A DNA stretch of 32,009 nt from Pseudomonadota bacterium (GTDB lineage Bacteria; Pseudomonadota; Gammaproteobacteria; Xanthomonadales; Rhodanobacteraceae), in contig JAFEFS010000006.1 in assembly GCA_018240465.1 (NCBI GenBank), positions 1 to 32,009 of the forward strand, in the 5' to 3' direction. Below the pieces are notes generated by a model. The model was not told where the DNA came from, made no database searches, and worked only from the letters and a program-made list of their open reading frames with translations. The translations under genes and the position numbers were made by a program. Of the stretch, positions 1 to 8,000 are shown piece by piece (position 1 is the first letter of the stretch; each line of letters opens with the position of its first letter).

Positions 1-53
1 CAGATCGGCTCGACTCCATGGACGGCGCGGTGATCGTCGATGAACGCGATCAT
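1..53 (-). CDS. IS3-family transposase OrfB, N-terminal fragment cut by window edge
   Basis: An ATG at 53-51 overlaps the orfA stop codon as ATGA and opens [17 protein letters not shown], the usual first residues of IS3-family OrfB. OrfB carries the DDE integrase catalytic core, which lies outside the window. OrfB is usually produced as an OrfAB fusion by programmed frameshifting; here an ATGA re-initiation would also be possible. Whether the rest of orfB is intact cannot be seen. Confidence 0.75.
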   Translation of the reverse strand, partial: MIAFIDDHRAVHGVEPI

Positions 54-310
54 GGCTTGAACCGGCGGTCGAGCTCCGCCTGTGCAAAATACGCCGACGC
101 CTTGCGCAAGATCTCGTTCGCCTGGTGCAGTTCTCGAATCTCCCGTTCCAGCGCCTTGAGCCGATCACGCTCCGGCGTGCTCAGCCCTGCGCGCTGGCCT
201 TCATCGACCTGCGCCTGCCGTACCCAGCGCCGCAACGTCTCCGACGTGCAGCCCGGCTTGCTGGCCACCGTGACGATCATGGTCAAGAGGAAGAGTTGAG
301 CCACTCTCAA
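50..310 (-). pseudogene. IS3-family transposase OrfA, N-terminally deleted
   Basis: An 86-codon frame opens with TTG at 310. From about residue 12 onward it matches the typical IS3/IS51 OrfA: end of the helix-turn-helix ([13 protein letters not shown]), then the leucine-zipper coiled coil ([22 protein letters not shown]), ending AELDRRFKP. Full OrfA proteins of this type have roughly 30 more N-terminal residues (S/T-P-E-x-R-E-R-A-V-R-M type). Here they are replaced by unrelated residues ([11 protein letters not shown]), which points to an internal deletion between the terminal repeat and the HTH. DNA binding by this OrfA would be compromised, so the copy is probably inactive. Confidence 0.75.
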
Positions 311-317
311 CTAATCC

Positions 318-343
318 GTGGTCCGGAAAAACCAGGCAGGTCA
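318..343 (-). repeat. candidate IS terminal inverted repeat
   Basis: Read on the minus strand the segment starts TGACCTGCC and continues through a run of T and CCGGACCAC, the general form of IS3/IS51-type ends with an outermost TGA. Only one end is in the window, so neither the matching repeat nor a target duplication can be checked. Immediately outside it is GTG (344-346), which could be the target duplication. Confidence 0.5.
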
Positions 344-362
344 GTGACACAATAGCGATGTC

Positions 363-1643
363 ATGAGCTCAAGTTGGTTCTCTCCTGCGCCCAGCGAGGT
401 TACGACGTCGAGGCTCTCGCTCGACTTCGGCCTGCGCGCGGCGGACCTGTTCTTCCGCGAGCTCGTGGTGCCGGAGTTGGGGCGCATCTGGTTCGCGCGG
501 CAGCTCTCATGGCCCCTGGCAGCGCTGGCGCTCCACGAAGAGCTGGCGAGCCACGGCTCGAACGCGCCGAAGCCCACCGCCATCTGCCACGGCATCGAGG
601 CGCTGGCGTGCAAGCTGGAGTACGAAGCCAACTCCGATCGCGAGACCCGTTCACGTCGTATTCTCGGGAACCGGGCGTTTGGTCGTGAAGACGGCCACGA
701 GGCGTGGTCGTTCCACAGGCTTCGCCAGGCGTCGTACTACGTGCGGAACACCCATCGTCAGGCCGCAACTCGGGCGGTTCGCGTCGATGGTGGGCTCGGC
801 TTCGCACGCGGCTCCCGCTTCGATCTCCTCGAGCTGGAGCCGGTTGGGCGCGCCCTCGCGAACGCATTCCTCAACCAGAACGTCGGCCAAGGAGGCACGA
901 CGCTGCGGAAGTGGATCGTGGGCTGGCTTCGCGACGAGAAGAAGCTGCCCTCGTCGCGTGCGAGCTTCCGTTCGGCGCTCTCACCCGAACACGCCACCGA
1001 CGATGAGCGCGCACTCGTCCGCTCGCGGCTCCTAGGGACGTCGACCCCGGCGAGCGAGAAGCGGCAACGGTTGGCGCAAGCAGTGCGGAGCGCGGCCGCG
1101 ATGCTGGACATTGAAGGCACCGTGGTCGCGTGGCTGCAAAAACGTGACCATCAAGAGCAGGCCAACGAGATCCTCGCCGCGCGCGCGTTCGGCGCTGTGC
1201 TCGACCGTGCCCGCGACGCGGTGGCGCGCTTGACCCGTGCGGTCGAGCCTGCGCGCGGAGGAGTGAAAGTTCCGACCCTGGTGGCGGACTCGGGCATCAA
1301 GCGCGCGCTCAAGGACCTGCGCTCGGCCACGAAGAGCTATGTGGAGAGAGCGAACGTGGCTGGCGTGAACGAGCCAACGAGCCGCGCGTTCACCGGCGCC
1401 GTGGCAGTCGCCGATGACGCCGAGGCGATCAGGCTCGTGGTTCGTCGTGCTGGCGAGGTACTCGGGCTCGCCGATGGGGCCGTTGTTCGAGGAGCGCTGT
1501 TCCGCGTCATCGGCGGCGCGGATGAGGCCCGCGACCTCGAGGACGGCGCGGCGAGAATCGAGCCCGATCGGACGGGCCGAACGTTCCGTATCGCCAATCT
1601 GCACGCGCTCCTGCGTGATGTCGATCAGCGAGGTGCGCGATGA
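363..1643 (+). CDS. unrecognised protein, first gene of Tdp1-like/SNF2 helicase operon
   Basis: I do not recognise the family of this 426-aa protein. It is soluble, mostly helical and Arg/Ala-rich, with no signal peptide, membrane segment or nucleotide-binding loop. The N-terminal half contains a GGLGFARGSRFDLL stretch that looks like a conserved core; the C-terminal half (from about residue 230) is a run of amphipathic helices. The ATG at 363 is preceded by an in-frame TGA at 345-347, so the start is not much further upstream. No good Shine-Dalgarno is visible. The stop overlaps the next start as ATGA (1640-1643), which implies translational coupling to the PLD-fold protein. The role is inferred only from context: a third partner, perhaps target recognition or scaffold, of a nuclease-helicase system. 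The IS end 19 bases upstream may have displaced its native promoter. Confidence 0.8.
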   Translation: MSSSWFSPAPSEVTTSRLSLDFGLRAADLFFRELVVPELGRIWFARQLSWPLAALALHEELASHGSNAPKPTAICHGIEALACKLEYEANSDRETRSRRILGNRAFGREDGHEAWSFHRLRQASYYVRNTHRQAATRAVRVDGGLGFARGSRFDLLELEPVGRALANAFLNQNVGQGGTTLRKWIVGWLRDEKKLPSSRASFRSALSPEHATDDERALVRSRLLGTSTPASEKRQRLAQAVRSAAAMLDIEGTVVAWLQKRDHQEQANEILAARAFGAVLDRARDAVARLTRAVEPARGGVKVPTLVADSGIKRALKDLRSATKSYVERANVAGVNEPTSRAFTGAVAVADDAEAIRLVVRRAGEVLGLADGAVVRGALFRVIGGADEARDLEDGAARIEPDRTGRTFRIANLHALLRDVDQRGAR

Positions 1644-3523
1644 GCGCCGAGACGCTGCTCGACATCTTCGTCCCGCCAGAGGGCATGGTCGGACACAGCG
1701 CCGCTCTCGTCGCGATGACCGGCGCCGAGGATTTCCTCGAGGACGCCGCACAGCGGTTCACGGGGCTTCGTCCGCGACAGCGCGCCGAGCTGGGACACGT
1801 GCTCTTGTACCTCATGCTCGACGGGCACGCGTCGTCCTCGCGGAAGGAGGTGTTTCCTCCCGGCCGCATCCCTGGTCTCCACGAGCTCCAGCCACGGGCG
1901 GTCGCTCCTGGCTCCCTGCTGCACGCAAAGGTCGCGCTGCTCGCTTTCGCCCCAACCCGGACCGGGACCCCAAGCCATCTTCGCCTCGCGGTGATCACGG
2001 CCAACTTCACGTATACATCCGCTCGGCAACAGCTCGAGTTGGTCTGGGTCGTCGATGTGCCGCTCGACGGCAAGGCGCCCCCCGAGGATCGGGCCGACAT
2101 CGTCGCCGCTGGTGCGTTTGCAGAGGCTCTACTCGCCAGACGCTTCCATCGTGACGAGCAGAGCCTTGCGCCGAAGGAGCGCAAGCTCACTGCGCGCCTC
2201 GATGTCCTCCTCACGGCGGCTTCGTCTCTCGCGACGAACCGCAAGCCCCGCTTCATCCACTCGCTGGACCGGCCGCTCTACGACCAGATTCGAGAGCGCT
2301 TCCGCAGCGCCATCGACAGGCCGAGGAACCTTCTTCTCTGCGGCTCCGGCTTCTACGAAGAGCCATCGGGCAAGGCGCGCAAGCCTGCCGTCTTCGGCAA
2401 GCTCGAAGACCTCGGGGTGTTCACGCCGAAGCCGTACCGGGTGGCGCTCGTGGAGCCCGGTGAGGCAGGCGCGGTCGCCGACTGGGCGCGGGAAGGAGAC
2501 ACGGACGGCTGGGAGATCGTTCGGCCCTATGACTCCCTTGACCACGCACGGCGGCTCCACGCGAAGTTCGTGTACGCGGGCTACCTTCGCGACGGCTACG
2601 CGAGCAACGGCTGGCTCTACCTCGGATCCGGCAACCTCTCGCGCAGAGGCATCCTCTCCCACGGCGGCATGCGCGAGGGGAACGTGGAGACCGGCGTCGT
2701 CTTCGAGGTTGCCGAGCGTTTCGCCCCAGAAGACCTCGAGCGCTGGCTGTTCTGGACGCAGGAACACGCCGAAGTTGTCGGTGAAGACGAGTGGGCCGTT
2801 GGTCAGGTCGGCGACGCGCCGGACGCGCAGCCCATCTTGCTGGCGCCGCCGATCCTCTCCGCGACCATTGAGACGACGCCGAACCGCCGTCTCCGTCTGC
2901 TCTGGCGCGAAGACGCTGCGACAGCGCGTGCAAGTATCTCGTGGATCGGGCGCGACTGGTTCGAGGTGCAGCGAGTCGAAGAGATCCCGCTTGAGGACGA
3001 CGAGAACCCGACTGCGCTCCACGTGCGTGACGAGAGCGACCACAAGCGGGTCGTTCCTGTCGTCGACGCGGCCGGTCGAGTCGGATGGCAGCCGCCGCGC
3101 TTCGACACCTACGCGGACGCGCTCGCCGCGCTCCTCGACTTCCCGATCCGCCCGGCAGAAGCCACCGACGACGACGATCGCGATGAGGGTGACGACGGCA
3201 GATCCAAGGGGCCTGGCGTTGGCGAGGCGATCACGCAGGAGAAGAGCTACGGCCTCCACGCAGCGGCCGAGCTTGTCGAGAAGGTAGCCGCGCTACAGGC
3301 GGCGCTGCCCGAGTCGATGATCGACGACTGGATCGACCACCTCGACCGGATGTTCCGCGCCTCGTTCCCGGAGACGCTCATCGCGACCTGGCGTGCGCAT
3401 CGCCTCGACGTCTTCGCGCACCTTCGGGAGCCAGAGCTCCGCTCGCCACACCTTACCGACAAGCAGCGAGCCCGGTATTTCGAGGTACTCGACGGCGCCG
3501 CCCGCGCATGGGGGCTGCGGTGA
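1640..3523 (+). CDS. PLD-fold phosphodiesterase with Tdp1-like paired HKN motifs
   Basis: This 627-aa protein has two phospholipase-D-superfamily active-site motifs in one chain. The first is H95-x-K97 (LLHAKVALLAF) followed by N122 (VITANFT). The second is H307-x-K309 (RLHAKFVYAGY) followed by N332 (LGSGNLSRRG). Both lack the Asp of the common HxKxxxxD form and instead show the H-K-N pattern of tyrosyl-DNA phosphodiesterase 1, including hydrophobic strands before each Asn and the S/T-A-N or S-G-N turn. Enzymes of this family form a covalent phosphohistidine intermediate and cleave phosphodiesters or 3' adducts on DNA. The C-terminal part (about 400-627) is acidic, with an Asp/Glu-rich linker near 515-530, and has no domain I can name. 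The start overlaps the upstream stop (ATGA) and the stop overlaps the SNF2 gene start. A role as the nuclease or adduct-removing effector of an anti-phage system is inference; the exact substrate is unknown. Confidence 0.85.
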   Translation: MSAETLLDIFVPPEGMVGHSAALVAMTGAEDFLEDAAQRFTGLRPRQRAELGHVLLYLMLDGHASSSRKEVFPPGRIPGLHELQPRAVAPGSLLHAKVALLAFAPTRTGTPSHLRLAVITANFTYTSARQQLELVWVVDVPLDGKAPPEDRADIVAAGAFAEALLARRFHRDEQSLAPKERKLTARLDVLLTAASSLATNRKPRFIHSLDRPLYDQIRERFRSAIDRPRNLLLCGSGFYEEPSGKARKPAVFGKLEDLGVFTPKPYRVALVEPGEAGAVADWAREGDTDGWEIVRPYDSLDHARRLHAKFVYAGYLRDGYASNGWLYLGSGNLSRRGILSHGGMREGNVETGVVFEVAERFAPEDLERWLFWTQEHAEVVGEDEWAVGQVGDAPDAQPILLAPPILSATIETTPNRRLRLLWREDAATARASISWIGRDWFEVQRVEEIPLEDDENPTALHVRDESDHKRVVPVVDAAGRVGWQPPRFDTYADALAALLDFPIRPAEATDDDDRDEGDDGRSKGPGVGEAITQEKSYGLHAAAELVEKVAALQAALPESMIDDWIDHLDRMFRASFPETLIATWRAHRLDVFAHLREPELRSPHLTDKQRARYFEVLDGAARAWGLR

Positions 3524-6321
3524 GCTTCTCGTGGGCGCGCGCGGCAACCGCGCTTCGAAAGCTCGTCGGGGAGGACGCGGCCAAGCCTCGTGAGGAACAA
3601 CATCTCGACGAGGGGCAGCGAGCCTCGCTCACGTGGATGGCCGAGCGCCTGCCGCAGAGCGGTGTCGTGCTCGCCGATGAGGTCGGAACCGGCAAGACCC
3701 GCATCGCGTGCGCCGTGGTTCACTCGGTGCTGGAGGCGGGCGGTCGCGCGGCCGTCGCCGTCCCGCATGGCCTCATGCACCAGTGGGCCGCGGAGTCTCG
3801 CAAGCTCCGCGCGAACAGCACTGCACCGAAGGAGCTGACGACGTTCACGGAGTTCCTGCGCGAGGTCTCACCGAACGAGGCGTCGTGGAAGGACTTCAGC
3901 CCGCGTCCCGACGAGTCCGAGTGGTGGCTCATCTCTCACGGGTTCCGCGCGCCTTTGGTCCGCAGCAATTCTTACGTCTGGCGCGCAGCGCTGCCCGCGT
4001 TCGTCGAGCTTCATCTTGCGTCGCGTGCCGATCGCCAAGACGGACGCACACGGATCGGCAAGCTGCAACGCGAGATCGAGAACGCGCGGGCCTCGTGGTG
4101 GGGCTGGAACGGGATGGCTCGGATCGCGAGCGAGGTCGCCCCGCGCGTTCGTGGACGGCGAGACCTGCGTAAGCGAATGGAAGCGCTACCGCCGCTCAAC
4201 GTATCGAGCTGGAACAACGACGCGCTCCTCGCGCGGTTCGGCAATGGCGGCGACGGGCGCGCGCTGACCGAGGAGCTGCTGGGGCTCTGGCTGGGCGAGT
4301 TCGACCTGCTCGTTATCGACGAAGCGCACAAGAGCCGAGGCGAGGTGGACGTCGATGACACGGCGCTGGGCGCAGCTTCGGGCCCGGTGTTGGCGCGCCT
4401 GGTCGACGCGCTGCTAAAGCAGCCCGAAGGCGGGCGGCGGCTCTGCCTTACGGCGACGCCGATGGAGTTGGAGCTCTCGCAATGGCTGAATCTCCTCGGC
4501 CGCGCGCGCAGCGGGATCGACCAGGAGCGCGGACGGCAGGTGGTGAAGCGCCTGCACGACGCGGCATCGCGCGCCGCCGTGGCTCCCGATGAAGGGAGTC
4601 GCCTGGACGAGCTGTGTGCCGCCGCGACTGACTTCACCAACACGCTGGCTCCGCACGTGACGAGACGTCGACGCGACGAGGACCCGCTCGTCGCGAGGTT
4701 CCGCGACGGCGCCGCGCTGCCCGAGGGGCTGCCGCATCCCCACCGACGACTTCGGCGCGTGCAGATCGGGTGGACCGAGACGGTTGGACAGAACTCGCCC
4801 TGGCTCGACGTCCTCTTCGCAGCCGAGTGCATGAGCCAAAGCGCTCGGGGACTTACGCTGAGGGACACCGCAGAGTGGCCACGGGCGGTACGCGACGCCT
4901 ACACCAAGCTGTCCGCGGGGCACGTCAGCATCGACCTCTCCGAGACCAGCGAGCCGCTTCGGGTCCCCGAGGCTGGCGTCGTTGACGATCACACTCGAGG
5001 CAAGATCAGGCGCGCCGCCTACTGGTATCGGTGGCTCCGAGACGGGCGCAGGCGCGTGCTCGAAGCACTCCCACCCATGAACGACGCCGAGCTCGATCCT
5101 GACGCCGAGCACCCGCGCATCCTCGCCGCTGTGAAGGAGATCGAAGGCTGGACGTTGAGGCGCGAGAAGGTGCTGGTCTTCGGGGTCTTCCTCCGGCCAC
5201 TTCACATGCTCACGGATGTTCTCAACGTTCGGCGTGCGCTTCGAGACGCAGACCAGGAGCGTCCATCAGCGCTCAACTTCTTCCCGGAGCGTCGAGGTTC
5301 GACGGACGCTGAGCGGAGCCGCCGTTCCAAGGTCCTCCTCGGCATCGCCGCCCAGCAGCTCGATCGAATGCGGGCCGAGCGTGATGACAACGGGGAGCCT
5401 GTTCTCAAGGGAAGGCTCGCGAGCGGAAACGGCGCCGAGATGCGCCGCGCGCTCGCCGACAGCCATAAGGCCTACGAGCGACTGCGGGACAAGGTGCGGC
5501 GACGGGCGAAGAAGCCGGTCGACGCTTGGCGCTCAGACCCGACGCTGCTTGGCGGCGCGCCCGCCGACCGCGAGCTGGAGGGCGCGCTCGAGGACCACCT
5601 CGTGTCGTTCGTCCTCGACGACCTCCTCGCGACGACCTCGGAGTCTGACGAGGTGACCGACGAGCGCTTCGCCTCCCTGACCAGGGAGTTCGTAGAGGAG
5701 CGTCTGCGCCCGCTGCTCGGCGAACTGGGGGACGAGGACGTCGATGAGGAGCAGGCGGTGCTTCGCCAGCAGGCGCTCCACGCGCTCCTCGAGGATGACG
5801 ACGGTCGCCAGAGCTTCCACGCGCGACTGCTTCAGGGCGCGACGCGGTGGGAGACTCGACGGTACCTCCAAGCCGCGTTCAACCGGCCCGGCGCGTCGCC
5901 GTGGGTCCTCATCGCGCAGAGCCAGGTCGGACGGGAAGGGCTGAACCTCCACGAGTCCTGCCGCGTCGTCGTGCAATTCCACGCCGAATGGAACCCTGCC
6001 GTCCTCGAGCAGCAGATCGGGCGAGTCGATCGGAAGGGCAGCTGGTGGGAGAAGCTCGCAAAAGAGTGGTTGGATCAAGGCGCCCAGGGAGAGGCCCCAT
6101 TCATCGAGGTTCGACAGCTTGTATTTGAGGGGACATACGACGCGTATCAGTGGGACCGGGTCATGAGCCGACAGCACGTTTTCGAAGCCAGTCTATTCGG
6201 TTCTCTTCTCCCAGCCGACGTGTGGGATCGTGTCCCAAATGACCGAAGGCAAAATCTGAAAAATGCCGCGCCTTCATTCAGACCGCCCCGGTGTTCTGAC
6301 GTTGGCCCCTTGATGCGCTAA
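3508..6321 (+). CDS. SNF2/RapA-like superfamily 2 helicase of the defence-type operon
   Basis: This 937-aa SF2 translocase has all the main motifs. Walker A is LADEVGTGKT with K63. Walker B is LLVIDEAH at about 267-274. Motif III is LTATP at 314-318. The second RecA domain carries KVLVFGVFLRPL (motif IV region), a long charged insertion of about 240 residues, then QVGREGLNLHESCRVVVQF and the motif VI block EQQIGRVDRKG (834-844). The order is that of SNF2/RapA proteins, which translocate on double-stranded nucleic acid using ATP. Two starts are possible: ATG 3508, or GTG 3520, which forms a GTGA overlap with the preceding stop and has a GGGGG stretch five bases upstream; I slightly favour GTG 3520. 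The last 25 or so codons are more AT-rich than the rest, and the stop overlaps the convergent PcfJ-like gene by four bases, so the C-terminus may have been rebuilt at the island junction. Confidence 0.92.
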   Translation: MGAAVSFSWARAATALRKLVGEDAAKPREEQHLDEGQRASLTWMAERLPQSGVVLADEVGTGKTRIACAVVHSVLEAGGRAAVAVPHGLMHQWAAESRKLRANSTAPKELTTFTEFLREVSPNEASWKDFSPRPDESEWWLISHGFRAPLVRSNSYVWRAALPAFVELHLASRADRQDGRTRIGKLQREIENARASWWGWNGMARIASEVAPRVRGRRDLRKRMEALPPLNVSSWNNDALLARFGNGGDGRALTEELLGLWLGEFDLLVIDEAHKSRGEVDVDDTALGAASGPVLARLVDALLKQPEGGRRLCLTATPMELELSQWLNLLGRARSGIDQERGRQVVKRLHDAASRAAVAPDEGSRLDELCAAATDFTNTLAPHVTRRRRDEDPLVARFRDGAALPEGLPHPHRRLRRVQIGWTETVGQNSPWLDVLFAAECMSQSARGLTLRDTAEWPRAVRDAYTKLSAGHVSIDLSETSEPLRVPEAGVVDDHTRGKIRRAAYWYRWLRDGRRRVLEALPPMNDAELDPDAEHPRILAAVKEIEGWTLRREKVLVFGVFLRPLHMLTDVLNVRRALRDADQERPSALNFFPERRGSTDAERSRRSKVLLGIAAQQLDRMRAERDDNGEPVLKGRLASGNGAEMRRALADSHKAYERLRDKVRRRAKKPVDAWRSDPTLLGGAPADRELEGALEDHLVSFVLDDLLATTSESDEVTDERFASLTREFVEERLRPLLGELGDEDVDEEQAVLRQQALHALLEDDDGRQSFHARLLQGATRWETRRYLQAAFNRPGASPWVLIAQSQVGREGLNLHESCRVVVQFHAEWNPAVLEQQIGRVDRKGSWWEKLAKEWLDQGAQGEAPFIEVRQLVFEGTYDAYQWDRVMSRQHVFEASLFGSLLPADVWDRVPNDRRQNLKNAAPSFRPPRCSDVGPLMR

Positions 6322-7751
6322 TCAGATTGCCTCATTTCGAACGTCGCCTGATATCGCCGCCGCAATTCGTCGATTACCGGCAGGACCTCTATCGGCACGC
6401 TTGCATGCCTGAAGCCTTCCGCTTCACCCACCTCAGGCTTGGCAGCATCCCGTAATTCCAGGGAGACCGTCGCCACCGATTCTCCATTGCTCGCCCTTCT
6501 GATCGAGAAGATGCGCAGATTTCCGATGTAGCATTGATTCGCATATTTCCAGGAATGGGAAAGGCAGTTTTCCATCCGCTCGCCTTCCTCGGCCAAGTCG
6601 CGGTTACTGCACAGCGGGACGACTGCGTAAGGCCCGGACTCGAAGGTTTCGATGGCGCATTGCCACTCGATTTGCACCCGCTGCTTCGACCTCGACCACT
6701 GCTTCCATCCGGTACCCCAAAAGTTCGCATCGGGGTTGCGAGCCGCCATTTCCAGAAGCCAATCGAGCACGATGATGAGTTCCCCGCCGAAGGTCTGTTC
6801 CATGCAGTATTCCTCGCCACCGCACGCGCGAATCTGATCGAGCACGGCACGCGCCAAGTTGGGATATTCCAGCAACGGTTCGCCTCGGCAGACGGCAAGC
6901 GTCAACAGCACGGATTTTTCCTCGTGCGATGGCAGCCTCGGCGAATCGTCGACGGCAAGCAGGCGCAAGTACGGCAATGCTGACCCGTTCCACCGTTCCC
7001 ATGGCTCGAAACACCACTGCTCCTGCTCGAACAATCGTGCGCCATGCCTGCACAGCAAGCGCCACATGCGCTGCGGTACGCCAGACTGGCGCAATTGCGC
7101 CCGCATCGATCTGACCGAGTCAAGCGCCGCTGCTTCGTCCGCCGCTTCGCGGCCCCATTCAGCCGCGATCTCGCTGCCCTGCCAGAGGCACCAGATCGGC
7201 AACAGGTTGATATTGTCGCGAGCGACGCACCTGGCTTCGTCCATGCGCCGCCACATCAAGGCAATGTCGGCGAACGTCAGCCACGGGAAGCGCATTGCGA
7301 CGATCCATTTGCCGATTTCGTCGGGAAGTTCGGCCAGCAGTTCGTTCCGGATGGTTCGGAATTGCCGTCGCCGTATTTCGAGGAATTCGGACAGCCGCTT
7401 CAACCAGAATCCGTAGTCGAACTGCGGCGGTAGCGGCGGACGATCGAACAGATCCTGTTGACGTGGACAATCGAAGGGCAGGTAGTTCCAGTGATGCAGG
7501 CCGATCCAGAACGGGAACAACAGGTAGTCGTCAGCGCATGCACATACGCGCCCGACTGCGGTGGCCAGCCAGCCGCCATCCTCGATCGTGAACATCCGCC
7601 TGCGATGCGAGACGCGCAGTTCGAGATTGCCGCCGAATCGCGAGATGTGCTCGTCGCCTTCGGTGAGAAAGACCGGCGCGCGCTGAATTTCAGCGTAGAC
7701 CTGTTCGTCGGTCGGCAGGCTTGCATCCCTGTCGAGTGTTTCGTTGCGCAT
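6318..7751 (-). CDS. PcfJ-like domain protein
   Basis: This 477-aa protein has a C-terminal PcfJ-like segment at about residues 385-450: EEGERMENCLSHS, then a Tyr-containing spacer, then LRIFSIRRASNGESVATVSLEL. This matches the general pattern (E-G-x-x-M-x-x-C-V...S-L-I-F-S-I-R...G-x-x-x-A-T-L-E-L) of PcfJ proteins, first named from enterococcal conjugative plasmids and now seen widely on chromosomes and mobile DNA; their biochemical function is not established. The N-terminal 350 residues are Trp- and Arg-rich with no motif I can name. The start is ATG 7751; the open frame continues upstream, but that sequence does not look coding. A mini-ORF ends 19 bases upstream, and the pair shares the promoter region with the CGACA-N5-TGTCG palindrome at 7986-8000. 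The stop overlaps the convergent helicase gene. Confidence 0.75.
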   Translation of the reverse strand: MRNETLDRDASLPTDEQVYAEIQRAPVFLTEGDEHISRFGGNLELRVSHRRRMFTIEDGGWLATAVGRVCACADDYLLFPFWIGLHHWNYLPFDCPRQQDLFDRPPLPPQFDYGFWLKRLSEFLEIRRRQFRTIRNELLAELPDEIGKWIVAMRFPWLTFADIALMWRRMDEARCVARDNINLLPIWCLWQGSEIAAEWGREAADEAAALDSVRSMRAQLRQSGVPQRMWRLLCRHGARLFEQEQWCFEPWERWNGSALPYLRLLAVDDSPRLPSHEEKSVLLTLAVCRGEPLLEYPNLARAVLDQIRACGGEEYCMEQTFGGELIIVLDWLLEMAARNPDANFWGTGWKQWSRSKQRVQIEWQCAIETFESGPYAVVPLCSNRDLAEEGERMENCLSHSWKYANQCYIGNLRIFSIRRASNGESVATVSLELRDAAKPEVGEAEGFRHASVPIEVLPVIDELRRRYQATFEMRQSD

Positions 7752-7770
7752 GGCCGGAATCCCAAGTCGG

Positions 7771-7935
7771 TCAGAGTTCTTCTTCGCGCACGGGGACGCT
7801 GGATGGCAGGCCGAACCAGTCGCGGATTTCCTTCGGCTTGAAGTCCGGCGCGTCGAGTTTCTGCTTCTCCAGACTGCGGAAGACTCTCCTTTCGGCACGG
7901 AGAATCTGCTCCAGTGTGCGCACGAGCATGGGCAT
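7771..7935 (-). CDS. small ORF (54 aa) upstream of PcfJ-like gene
   Basis: A 54-aa frame (ATG 7935, or ATG 7929) has a plausible protein-like composition: a basic amphipathic helix (LVRTLEQILRAERRVFRSLEK), then LDAPDFKPKEIRDWFGLP, ending in an acidic tail. It ends 19 bases before the PcfJ-like start, so the two probably form one transcript. In conjugative plasmids PcfJ is often preceded by a longer PcfK; this product is too short to call PcfK. Longer in-frame extension to 8109 is possible, but the added residues look non-coding and would run through the palindrome at 7986-8000. Confidence 0.45.
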   Translation of the reverse strand: MPMLVRTLEQILRAERRVFRSLEKQKLDAPDFKPKEIRDWFGLPSSVPVREEEL

Positions 7936-7985
7936 GGGTTGTCTCTGGACGCCTTTGGATGTGAGGGTATTGTCGTGCCCGCTCC

Positions 7986-8000
7986 CGACACCCACTGTCG
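7986..8000. promoter_or_regulatory. palindromic operator copy 1 (CGACA-N5-TGTCG)
   Basis: A perfect 15-bp inverted repeat, CGACA-CCCAC-TGTCG, lies 51 bp upstream of the mini-ORF start that leads into the PcfJ-like gene. Read on the minus strand it extends to GCGACA-N4-G-TGTCG, the same extended form as the two copies at 11331-11375. An extra half site TGTCG sits at 7971-7975. Repressor binding here is inference from the arrangement and from recurrence of the same motif upstream of a second gene of the island. Confidence 0.6.

Larger units (their letters stand above)
1..343 (-). mobile_element. IS3-family insertion sequence remnant, one end only
   Basis: This is the beginning of an IS3-family element read on the minus strand. 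It has a candidate terminal repeat at 318-343, a shortened orfA, and the first codons of orfB running off the left edge. The orfA/orfB arrangement with a one-base frame change and the ETLRRWVRQ and [19 protein letters not shown] motifs are typical of the IS51-like part of the IS3 family; the subgroup is inference. The orfA N-terminus is missing, so this copy is probably defective. Its outer end lies 19 bases before the start codon of the next gene. Confidence 0.8.
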
